A DNA stretch of 64,000 bases from Crotophaga sulcirostris (lineage: Eukaryota > Chordata > Aves > Cuculiformes > Crotophagidae): the NCBI GenBank assembly GCA_013397455.1, contig VYZB01000212.1, positions 873,481 through 937,480 of the forward strand, given 5' to 3'. Made by a program: the position numbers and the translations under genes. Below are positions 26,547 through 37,300 of this stretch, in pieces (the first letter of the stretch is position 1; each line of letters starts with the position of its first letter). The notes under the pieces are model-generated. The model saw only the letters and a list, made by a program, of their open reading frames with translations. It was not told the DNA's origin and did no database searches.

Positions 26547-26689
26547 ACACTTAGCCAGCTGAGTATGAGCCAGCAGGGTGCCCAAGTGGCCAGGAAAGCC
26601 AGTAGCATCTTGAACTGTATTGGAAACAGCATGTCCAGCGGGAGCAGGGCAGTGATTGTGCCCCTGTACTCAGCACTGGTGAGGCCACA
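26547..26689 (+). mobile_element. second CR1 fragment, running into the assembly gap
   Basis: The text from AGCCAGCAGGGTGCCCAAGT through GTGCCCCTGTACTCAGCACT and GGTGAGGCCACA is the part of CR1 normally just upstream of the block that opens the 26200 fragment. It therefore starts a separate copy or a rearranged one, cut off by Ns. Confidence 0.85.
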
Positions 26690-27304
26690 NNNNNNNNNNN
26701 NNNNNNNNNNNNNNNNNNNNNNNNNNNNNNNNNNNNNNNNNNNNNNNNNNNNNNNNNNNNNNNNNNNNNNNNNNNNNNNNNNNNNNNNNNNNNNNNNNNN
26801 NNNNNNNNNNNNNNNNNNNNNNNNNNNNNNNNNNNNNNNNNNNNNNNNNNNNNNNNNNNNNNNNNNNNNNNNNNNNNNNNNNNNNNNNNNNNNNNNNNNN
26901 NNNNNNNNNNNNNNNNNNNNNNNNNNNNNNNNNNNNNNNNNNNNNNNNNNNNNNNNNNNNNNNNNNNNNNNNNNNNNNNNNNNNNNNNNNNNNNNNNNNN
27001 NNNNNNNNNNNNNNNNNNNNNNNNNNNNNNNNNNNNNNNNNNNNNNNNNNNNNNNNNNNNNNNNNNNNNNNNNNNNNNNNNNNNNNNNNNNNNNNNNNNN
27101 NNNNNNNNNNNNNNNNNNNNNNNNNNNNNNNNNNNNNNNNNNNNNNNNNNNNNNNNNNNNNNNNNNNNNNNNNNNNNNNNNNNNNNNNNNNNNNNNNNNN
27201 NNNNNNNNNNNNNNNNNNNNNNNNNNNNNNNNNNNNNNNNNNNNNNNNNNNNNNNNNNNNNNNNNNNNNNNNNNNNNNNNNNNNNNNNNNNNNNNNNNNN
27301 NNNN
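26690..27304. other. assembly gap (615 Ns)
   Basis: All bases are N. The gap separates a CR1 copy from the GC-rich TSPAN12 island and probably hides the rest of that CR1 and the upstream part of the promoter. Long frames that appear to cross it are meaningless. Confidence 0.99.
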
Positions 27305-27422
27305 GGCCGGCACCGGGACTGCAACCTTCGCGCCTCGCCGGGAGCAGCGCCCGCGCCGCCGGGCATGGGCGCCGCCGCTCCGCGCTGCCTCGCCCCGTCC
27401 CGATGAGTCCTCGCCGGAGCAA
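27305..27422 (+). other. TSPAN12: possible non-coding first exon of TSPAN12
   Basis: A good donor, AGCAA then GTGAGT, lies at 27423, and a strong acceptor with a pyrimidine tract (TCTCCGCTCTTCCCCCGCAG) ends at 27731. Together they would remove a 309-base intron in the 5' UTR. The 5' limit is unknown because of the gap. RNA data are needed; transcription could instead start further in. Confidence 0.4.
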
Positions 27423-27731
27423 GTGAGTGAGCGCGGGGGGCGGCGGAGTGGCCGCTGTCCCCGGGAGCAGCGCGCAACCTCCCGGGCGGGGAGGGGGACG
27501 GCGCCTCCGCCGCGCTCGCCCCACTCGGTCCCGGGGCAGCCCGCGGCTTCTCCCCTCCCCGCGGTTTTAGTTTGCATTAAAATAGCAGCGCCCACCGGTG
27601 CCTTCGGGAGCGGCGGGGATGCTGCGGGGGGGCGGCGGGCGCTGCGGGGTCCCCGCGGGGCTCTGCCTCCACCTGCGCTCGTTCCTCGGCAGGGGGGGTC
27701 TCACCGGCCCCTCTCCGCTCTTCCCCCGCAG

Positions 27732-27802
27732 GGCGCCGGCGGCCCGGCCTCGGCAGGGAGGATGTGGTGAGAGGATGGGGCTGTCTCCCGCGGGGGCTCG
27801 CC
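27732..27802 (+). other. TSPAN12: TSPAN12 5' UTR directly before the start codon
   Basis: This is the probable 5' part of the exon that begins after the CAG at 27729-27731. It holds two upstream ATGs (27762 and 27775), described separately. If transcription starts inside this exon, part of it is not transcribed. Confidence 0.5.
27762..27770 (+). promoter_or_regulatory. TSPAN12: minimal uORF (ATG TGG TGA)
   Basis: A two-codon upstream frame, Met-Trp-stop, ends 32 bases before the main ATG. It has A at -3 but T at +4, a moderate context. Confidence 0.45.
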
Positions 27803-27868
27803 ATGGCCAGGGAGGACTCGGTGAAGTGCCTGCGCTGCCTGCTCTACGCCCTCAACCTCCTCTTCTGG
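27775..27868 (+). promoter_or_regulatory. TSPAN12: overlapping out-of-frame uORF
   Basis: An ATG with A at -3 and G at +4 lies 28 bases upstream of the main start and in another frame. It stays open to the splice donor at 27868 and, after splicing to 42956, ends at TAA 43009-43011, giving 49 codons that overlap the true frame. It would be expected to reduce translation from the main ATG if the transcript includes it. Confidence 0.45.
27803..27868 (+). CDS. TSPAN12: TSPAN12 coding exon 1 (residues 1-22)
   Basis: ATG in a strong context (G at -3, G at +4) opens [20 protein letters not shown] and then Phe-Trp, which matches tetraspanin-12 as I remember it. It ends at TGG followed by the GTGAGT donor, phase 0. 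It encodes the short cytoplasmic N-terminus and the first part of TM1. Cys9 and Cys12, known palmitoylation sites next to TM1, are both present. TSPAN12 is a four-pass plasma-membrane protein that enhances Norrin/Frizzled-4/LRP5 beta-catenin signalling in retinal vasculature and associates with ADAM10; human loss-of-function alleles cause familial exudative vitreoretinopathy. Confidence 0.97.
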
Positions 27869-28020
27869 GTGAGTGCCGCGACCCGGGCGCAGAGCAGGTG
27901 GCGGGGATGGAGCCGGGGCCCGGCCGGCCCGAGCGCGGGGCTCCCGTGCGGGCGGAGCGGTGGGAGCCGCCCCGCTGGCCGCGCGCCAGGCGGCTTCCAT
28001 CGGGGAATGCCCATCGCTTG

Positions 28021-28343
28021 GAGGGGGCTGCAGGAAAGCTGGGGAGGGACTTCTTGCGAGGGCAAGTAGTGACAGGGTGAGGGGGAACGGCTTTAAATTG
28101 GAAGGGGGAAGATTTAGATTAGACATTGGGAAGAAATTCCTCACGCTGAGGGTGCTGAGGCCCTGGCACAGGGTGCCCCGGGAAGCTGTGGGTGCCCCTC
28201 CCTGGAGGTGTTCCCGGCCAGGCTGGATGGGTCCCTGAGCAGCCTGGGCTGGTGGGAGGTGTCCTTGCCCATGGCAGGGGGATTAGAACTGGATGAGGAT
28301 CTTTCAGGTCCTTTCCAACCCAAACCATTCTATGATTCTGTGA
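28021..28343 (+). mobile_element. CR1 3' end inside the TSPAN12 CpG island
   Basis: From GAGGGGGCTGCAGGAAAGCT through GGGGAACGGCTTTAAATTGG to the terminal ATTCTATGATTCTGTGA. It lies about 150 bases after the donor of coding exon 1 and in the sense orientation. It differs from the 60377 copy at only a few positions per 50 bases, so it is comparatively young. Confidence 0.95.
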
Positions 28344-31300
28344 TCACTTTGAAAAAAAGAAAAGTGTTTGGAAGCTAGTTGGAAGTGAAATTAAATTTGG
28401 TATTGACCTAGTGTTATAAATACACGTGTGAATTCGTGCACGTAGAGTATGCAGAGAGGGAAATATTCATGGGTTCTGGGGCTTCCTGACTGGATGAGTT
28501 TCAGAGCATCCCATGACCCAAGCTGAACTCCCAGCTTTTGAAGGTTTCTGGGCAGTCAGATCGTCTGCAAAGGCCTTGCACAGAGCCTTTTTTGTGCTTT
28601 CAGTGGCCAGATTCTAACTGGCAGACAAGGCCTGGGGTGATTTCTTTCGTTTTCAGTATTTCGGTCAAAGCTGTATGTATAACAGCAGGGTTTCTTGCTC
28701 TCCAGCCTCAGTGGGTGGGATCCACACTTAATGCTAAACTTTCATAGCTCTGGACAAACATCATGATGGAGCTCGCCCTCAGTCCTCACACGCTTGCACT
28801 TAAAGAAATCTGCTTCACCTGTATAGTTGAGAATTACGCTGAATAAGTGTTCAGAAACAAGGGCAAAAGGTGTTACATCCCACAACTTTTTACGACAGCT
28901 GACTCCTGAGGTGCTGTAGATTTGAATGATGCTGGGATCAAGCTTAGTTTAGAGTGGAATTTACATGAAGTCCCATGATTACTGAAAATTAAGTGGAGAT
29001 CAGAGTATGAATGAGAGAAAACTGTTAAACAGCATTTGGTACTTTTTGTATAATGCAAGTGATCTGAAAATCTGTTGAAAGTATGTGGCTTTGTATATTG
29101 CCTTTAATAGAGGTGAAAAATAAATCATTTCTGTGTCACATGTAGGAATAAAGCCCTTTAATAGAAGATGAGGAAATATTTCTATTTTTCAAAAAAGATG
29201 TGTCTTTGTTTCTCTCATCGTACATAGTTTTCGTTGGGTACTGTACAAAATCTGAAAATCTATATTTTCTGTTGATTAAGACAAAGGTTACCTGGGTTCA
29301 GCTGACTTTAATTCAACTTTGGATTTTTGACACGTACGTTGTTAGAGTTCAGTGAACTAACATCTACATGGTTGAAAACATCTTGTCCTGCTGTTCACCT
29401 GTTTGCTGCTTTCCTCTAGTTCCCATGATTCCTGCCTTAAGCTGTCCTCATCAGTTCCCATTCACACCTTAGTTCACCTCTGTTCCCTTAAACTTACTCT
29501 GCTCTTTTCCCTTGCCCTCCATGCTTGTTGCCTGCTGTGTCCCATCAGATTTATTATTCAGTGATAGCTTTTTATAGTTGGAGCAGCCGTTTAGGTGGTC
29601 GTGGGGTTACATGTGAGGCTTTACACCCATGCTACGTCTGTTGATCTGTTGTGTGGTGGTGAGGGCCTTGGTGCTGGAGCTGAGTGATTCATTTTTAAGT
29701 CCCGAGATGTTTTCGTTGTGTAGGAAAGCCTGCCCTTATCTTTGGATGGGACTAGTGCATTGTGTTACAGTTCCTCTCTAGGGAGACCAGGGTCTCACCT
29801 GGGAGATTTATATAGGTCTGTCCTCTTCGCTCAGATTTTTAACTTCCTTTCCCTATCAGATTATTCCTTTCAGCTTTTTGTTGTTTTGTTCATGTGTTTT
29901 TGTGTTGTGGACCTCAGGCATACAGCTACACAGTGCCTTTGAGCTTGGCAGTGGAACAGCGCTAACCAGATCTGTAATGCTGTGCTGCTATTAACCTTGT
30001 CCATTCTTAATTCATATCTAGATTAGGTTTAAAGCATTCATGTCTAAAAATAACTTCTCATTCTTTAGATTTTGTTGCCCTTTAAATAATGTCGTCTTAG
30101 ATCACCCTTAACTAGAAAGTATGGTTTTCCCCTGCCCCACCCCCAGTCATATAGGAAAAAGGATCTTTTGAGTCTGTTGTGCTGTGACCGATCCTAGGGA
30201 AGAAAATTATAACTTCTCAGGCCTGTCTCCAAAATATAAAAAATGTCACTAATTAATCTTCCTAGCTGAGACCAGGCCACTGGAAATTACAGCCAAGCAG
30301 CTAAGTCAAATCTGTGTGGTGGTGAAGCATGTGAATATGTAATTAGATAATAAATGCCAGTATAGCAGATGACTTGCACCACAGATGCTGCAAAGAATTA
30401 AAGCTATCTTCCCTGATGTATAAAAAATTAAAGATGTTGGAACTCAGATGAAAAATTTGCCAGTCCATTTGGAGTTCTCTGCATTTTACAAAGCAGATGA
30501 ATGCAATGGTTTGGTTCAAAACAAATAAACGAATAAGCAAAAAAAAACCATGAGTCTGCCAGAATTATGTGATAAGAAATAGGATGCATAGTGGGTGAGT
30601 AGTTGAATGTATTGCAGTTATGTCAGACTTCTTTGGAGGGATGCGTGTTGAGAAAAACCCTTTCTGCTTCCAATCTGCTCCTGTTCAGATGTGTATTTTA
30701 ACAGCTAAATATAAATCCGCTACTAGCTTCTTGTTGTAGTGAAATCTGCCATATCTCCTCCTCTGTCAGAGCTTGAATTTTCTCCTGCTACGCTCAGTGG
30801 GAGTTGTGCCACTGCCTTTTCTGAGCATGACCCATGGGGCAAAGTTTTCTTGTGAAAAGTTCCCCTGGCGGCAGGTGCTTACCCGCTGGTGTGGGGGTAG
30901 GGGCTGCCATTTCCCCTTGCTGCTGCTCTTCCTTCTGTTTGGAAAGCTTTAGCTCCCCTATTGCTTATGTTAGTGCTTGCTTTGACAAATACCAGACCAA
31001 GTTATGGGCTGGATATCAGGAAGTTTAGATTAGATCAGCCCCTTGAAAATGTGCAGCCGTGTTCTTCCAACACCCTGAGCATGGTAGGATCTGTCCCAGT
31101 GAGTAAAGATGAGAATGATGCATCATTCCAGCATCTGTACAGACCTCCCAGTTTGGGACGTGTATGTGTGGTTATCTTCAAGCTTGATCTTGGAGGGTTT
31201 TACACATTCTCTTGCTTCCTTCCTTCCCAAGGGCCGTTGCCTCTAAATGGCTTCATGCCTGTGGATAAGGTGCCCAGTGGTTGTGTCAGTTGTCAGTGTC

Positions 31301-34300
31301 AGGCTGAAGACACTGAAGATGTGCAAACAATATGCGTTAACTTTTTAAAATCATGGTTTGACTGAGAGTCCTGGCTGGAACACGGTGACGTTCTCTCCTT
31401 GTTTCACTCTGGTGGTGTCCAGCAGTAGGTCTGACCACACGTCGTGTAAAAGCATCACTTTCTTCTCCAAGCTGGGGACTTAAAGTTTTTGAGGTCTGGA
31501 CAAAACCTGCAAGAGCCAGTAGCCGCTGTTTGGTACCATCTGATTGTCATCCTCTTAGAACAGAAGCTTGAAGTGTGTCCTGTGTGTAACTGTCCCAGCG
31601 TTTGTCATTGCTACCCTGTTGAGGGTATGTGAAGCTCTTTAAGATGGTGTTACGTGTAACAGGACTGGCTTGTCTGACCACCTGTCTAGCTGAAAACCTT
31701 AAGGTGCAGATGGTTGCGTACGCTGGTCTCTTCATAATTTGGTTGCTGTTGGAGCCTACAGAACCAGAGAAGTAGAGAACTTTATCAGTCACTCTGCTGT
31801 CATCCTTGTAGCATCTCCTGAGCATTGCTCGTAAGTGTACAACTCTGTGCTGTCTTTTTGGAAAGAAAGAAAGTTTTTTTACTGGGCTCAGGCGGTGAGC
31901 TGGGATGTGGAATGGTAGACGGGATGATGTACCTGTGCATGCATGAGAGGTAAGCAGGTGATGTTTTTTTAATGCTTTTTGTCAGTTTTGGCTTAAGGGC
32001 TGCTTAACTGTAAGCAATTCATAAACAATCAACTGGAAACCCAAATTGCTGTTTTAGTGTTTCATCGTATTTTGATAATGGACCAATAAATGTACTGCCT
32101 TTACTGCTCCAGGAAAACACTGTTTTTTGATGTGAATGGATCAGGACTCTGGAGCTGCAACTTGCAGCAGATCTTGAAAGGTGTGTTTTTCTGAGGGTGA
32201 GAACAAATCTGTTGTCAGTGCTCTAATTGTTGTTGATTCTGTGACTGACTGTGGTAATGGACCTGCTGATACCCTTCTGGAAGGTGTTACCAAGGTCAAA
32301 AGAATCATGCCTCTGACTGCAAGATGTCTATTTCAAAGCAACGGGAGTTGCAGTTTCAGGATCTCCTCAGTCGTCTAATTTCATAAAGGATTTTTTTGAC
32401 AGTGCCTGGGACAAGGAATGTCCTTCAGAATAAATCCAGCAGGTAATGTATAGTTTCATTCTTCTCCTATCCTTATGTATAAATGAGTATCACTTAAGGC
32501 AGTTTGTAGGTCTGAGAGATCTGACTTGATTTCTGCAGGTGTATCATCTTATACTCTGTAACACTGCTATTTGCAGCATATTACATTCTGGACAGCCCCC
32601 CAGAAAGTGAGGACCTCCAAAAATGCATGATTTGGTGTTTTGTAGTCAAGACTTGGTGCTTAAATAAAGTAGATTATCTTAGTGGTGCTTGAGAGAAGAC
32701 ATGCTCCTACTGCTTCCTAGATTTCTGTTCTTAGTCACAATACTGGTCTTCGTTATCTTTAGACAGTGTGTGTGTCAGGACTTAGAGAAATTTAGTTTTG
32801 ATAGCTCTACAAACATATTTTATGCAGATTATGAAACTACAGTGTCTTTCCTTCTGGTGGGACTTTTCTGTATCAACTGTAATCACACTGCTCCAGCTCA
32901 GTAGCAGTCATGGATGTAACATTAGCATATTCATTCATTTTGAACAGTGTATAACTTGTCCTCACAGAAATCCTCCACCACATTTTGCATTGTTACCATT
33001 CTTGTTCTGTGCTTTACTGTGATCTCTTTCTCAATTAATCCACCTTTGCAAGCGTTTGTGCTAGGGAGACCTTCAGTCGTAGAACGTGGACAGCCAGTGA
33101 TAATGACACAAGCATAGCACAGGATATCTGAGGGCAGTGGCCCCTAGGGGTTGTGCTAGAACAGGAACTAGAAAACAGTGCTGACTACAGGAAAATTTCA
33201 GTGTCCTGGCTGCTTACGCTAGTAGAGGATTAAGTAAAGCAATAGCTTTGAGAAGTGTGGGCTTGTTTTACTTTTCTTGGCAGCTCAGCCACGTTATTTA
33301 AAAATATTATAAAAATATTTTTGATTAACTAGGTAGCGATGGTAGATGCACATTTTTTGCCAATTTTCTCATTTAAAAGAAAAAGCAAAATATAGCTACC
33401 ATGCAGGAAAAAGTCTATATAGACTTTCTGCCTTGAGAAAACGGCCAGATTTTCCTTTTTTTTTTTTTTCTTTTTCTGGTGAGCATGTGAGGCGGAAAGG
33501 AGGAGGAGCTGCTGTTGTGTCGCTTGTAATTGAGAATGACTGTACTATAGTGGCTTGGGCTAATCAAGGTTGTAAGTTGCAGATGACTGTGTCATAGGTG
33601 GTAAGGATCTCTTAACTGGTGATTAATAGTGTCACTGGGTGCTTGAACCAAGCCAGCGATGTTGCCACATCCTTCACCTTGTGAGGTTTTACTGCCTAGG
33701 GATATGCTGTTTCTGTTGAGCGGTGCCTAAGCTTTCCTTCACGTACGTAGCAGTGCCATCTAATTTAGACAATGTGATTGCGACCAATAAACCCTCCTGG
33801 CAGGTAGTGGAAATTATTTTGCATCTATCTTGAATTTGTACTTCTGAACAAAAAATCACATAAAAAGAAAACAAGCTTCCAGTTCGTCTACTTTTTGTTT
33901 TGAATACTTTGCACGTTGAAAACTTTTAGTTTTGACTATGCGTACCACCTGAGAATTTAGAGTGAGGGAATATTAGCGGTGTGCAAGGAAGCACTTAGGG
34001 TAGTTGGAAGCAGTGGTATTGTGTTTCCTTCTTTTTGCCAACCTCAAATGTATGTGTTGAATCTTGTAATTTTTTACTTCGTTTTTCAAATCTGTTGTGA
34101 CATGAGGAAAACAAAAAATCAGTCTGTCCTCCCTTCCATGGAACCAGATTCTGCATAGAGGTTGTGTTTCTGCTGCTTTCCAACTTCTACTCACATTGGT
34201 GGGTTTTGTAGATTCTTGGCATGAATAGAATTAGGGTCAAATGTTTAAGGCATTTACGTGACTAATAATATCTGTTTAAATGAACATGACCTGTCTGGGT

Positions 34301-37300
34301 ACCTGTAGCAGTGTAAACGTGTGCTTCATTCTAGGCCAATATGTTCTGCTTTCAGAGACTGCATAATTGAAACCTGATTTTCTTAGCTTTCTTGTATAAA
34401 GAAAATACACTGGGTTCTGTGGGAATACAGTGTCTTTTAAAGGAATATGTTCAACAGAGCAAGCTATGGGAGGAGTTTTAAAAGACCAGTAATACTTCTA
34501 AATCTGGTCTTTTAGAAATCTCTTTATTTTATGTCTTTAAGCTACAATATTGATATAACATCATTACACTAACAGATCATGTCCTAAGAAAGTAAAGCAG
34601 AGTTCATTCATAAGTCAACTTTGTATCTACTTCTATATAACCTTTTATGCCACATACCTTCATAGATTACATAGTTCACCCTGCATGGCATGTCAACAAT
34701 GAATTGGTAGATGAGTCTCTGCAAAACAGTACTGAAAAAGAGTGCCTTGACATGATGATGAAAAGGCAAAACTAAACCCAGACCTCACTCTAATATTAGA
34801 AATCACGTTAATATGCTTCTTAATTGGCATTCAGAAATCAATGATACCACAGACTTTTTATGGGGTAAACCTCACAATTAACTTTGTGGAGCTCATTGAT
34901 TGCATCAGCCTTGAGGATGAAGGCACAAGCTGGTGTTGACTAGATTTGAACCAGTGGCTCAATGGGAAGGAAGAGCTTTGAACTGTATACTTATACTGGT
35001 AAGCCATTACCTTCCAGCAGAACTTGGAAGGTCCATCTGGCCTATAGGCACTTGCATTTGTTTTTTCCCTTTAAATTTGCATCTCTTTCTGTAGAAGATA
35101 GTTACACAGTTGTTCATGAATCCCCAGGCATTGCTTCTTTGCTGTGAGTATTTTTATCATCTCAGGATTCTGTGGCAGACTCTGGACAAGGCTCCTAGGA
35201 ATAATACCTATTTTTCAGTCTCTTGTAGCTATTTTCCAAACTGTAGAGGACAGTTTAATTTTGTGCAGTTTTATAGGAATGTGTGATTGAATTTAAAAAT
35301 GCATGTTCATTTTAGTAGTCTTCATGGGCTCATGTGTATTCACATGTAAAACAGGAGACTTAAGTCGTGTCCCCGCAACGAGCTGATACATAGATCCTGT
35401 GGGTCATAGGAAATACGTAGTCTTTTCTCCTGTCAGTCTTCCAGATGTGTACCCTGGGTTTAAAAATCACATACCTGCTGTCTGTGGATCCAAGAGAGAT
35501 TGACTACTGTCTGTGAACACAAAACAAGCTCTTAGAGGAAAAAAAAAAAGAACATATTGTGCATAAGTGAAAGCATATCATCTTGACAGTGGTATGTGGC
35601 TTGTGATATGGATCTGGACACTTGAGCTCTGCACATGGCTGTGAATTACTCATGATCAGCAGCACATGCCTCTGCCTTCCCAAAAGCAAAAGGTCTCTTG
35701 CTGATGAGAGGTTACTTGTGAGGGAAGTGAGGCACAGACTGTGTCCTTACAAGAAATGCAGTGCCAAGGTAGTCACAGAGAGAACAGATGCAGAAATATA
35801 TGCACTTTCTTAGCTTTCTTTACCTTTACGTGACACAGCACAGAAATTCATACCTGGGTCTGGCACTGGGAAGAACAGGCTGTTAGGTGAACTGTACTGT
35901 GACCTGTTTGCATGTTTGGGCTCTTGTTTCACAGTTCTTTACATGGCACTGCCATGGGATCCTTGCACAACCAGCTGCTGGAAAACTGGCTTGCCTCCCC
36001 CAGGAGGGTGGCCCGTTAGCAGCCTGCCAGTGCTCCGGCAGTTGCCTTATTGCGGAGTGTGCACGTTCCAGCCTGTGCCAAACACGGAGCAGGTTATTAA
36101 CTCACTGTTGCAGCTGTGCAAGCAAACCTAGATTCAAAGTGCAAATAAGTACATGCTTCAGCTGTTTGCAAGTGGGAGGGGACCAAGGCCATAACCCCTT
36201 GTAGGAACTTTAGCTAAAAGTAAATGTTGGCATGTCTGTAGAATAAAAGGTGCACTAGTGGGGAATGGAGGGATTCCATTTTTTTTATAGGCCACCCTTC
36301 TTTCTATAAACATTTAAATGCTTTTACCAGGTAACACAAAAACCCAAGACCTCTTGTTTCTCTCTCCCCCACCCTTATGCCCTTCCCTCCTAAAATGTAG
36401 TTATCTGTTTGTCCAGGGATCTGAGTCATCTGTGTTTGTTCAATGGTCTGAATATTGAACGTAACCCTGAAAATCCTGTGGAAATATTGCAGCATGCTCG
36501 GTTCATGACCTTGTAGTGATTTTAGTCTCCCTTTTTGTAAGTCAAAGCTTAGATTACACAAATCAATTTTAACTGGAAAAAAATTTCAAGGATTATTTGT
36601 TTACTAAAATTAAAGGATGTATTTTGATGAATGTTGTATTATGGAAATAGTTTTCTTGGAGCTGGAAACTTGCAAAGCAAGTTACTCTGTAGTGCTGCTA
36701 GTCAACATTTAGTACAGATACCAGAGTGTGGCCTGAAGTTGTTTATTCTGTCTGATTGAATAAAAAGAAATGTGTGTGATTTTTAAGGTGGAAGAGACTT
36801 TAAATATTTCTTCCCATTTAATGATGAAAATGCCCACCCTTCTCTCAAATTGGAGCAAAGCAACTTTCATTTCTAAAATATTAAGATGTTAGAGCATTTG
36901 AATGAAAAAAGTGATGAGAGAATGAAAATGGATGTGTAAATAGCTACAGCAATTGGTCTTGCTCCCTCACAGAAATTAATGTTCATTTATTAATTGAAAA
37001 TGCAGATTTTTTTTTGATTTTAGGTATAGCCTCAAAGATGTAGTGAGTAGGACTGTCACAGTAGGGGGTTAGAATACATACTTAATGAATAAATCATCTT
37101 TCAGTGTTTTCATTTGGATGTGTACCTTATGTAAAAGTATTCCTAAGACAATTTAAACTATATTTGGAAATTACCACTCCTAATAGTTTTAGTCCATTGT
37201 TGGATATTTTAATTTAGTTGTCTGAGAAAGCTCTAGTACCTTTAAAAACTTCATGCTATAAATTGACTTGAATTTTAACGTTATTGTGTGATCTGCGTAT

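Larger units (their letters stand above)
27305..28020 (+). promoter_or_regulatory. TSPAN12: TSPAN12 CpG island (promoter/5' end; left side lost in gap)
   Basis: Extremely GC- and CpG-rich sequence begins at the right edge of the gap and surrounds the first coding exon. Its position and orientation make it the TSPAN12 promoter/5'-UTR island. An AT-rich exception, GTTTGCATTAAAATAG (about 27570-27585), stands out as a possible octamer/TATA-like element. No transcription start can be fixed. Confidence 0.75.

Noticed and set aside
26525..27770. Long open frames of 280-400 codons on both strands
   Set aside because: Most of their length is the run of Ns in the assembly gap; the remainder is CR1 and GC-rich 5' UTR.
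27764..27802. Apparent in-frame 13-residue N-terminal extension of TSPAN12
   Set aside because: Its first codon is GTG, not ATG; the family starts at the ATG at 27803.
32689..32904. 71-codon frame with signal-peptide-like start
   Set aside because: Starts at a non-ATG codon, lies in an intron, and has no downstream domain.
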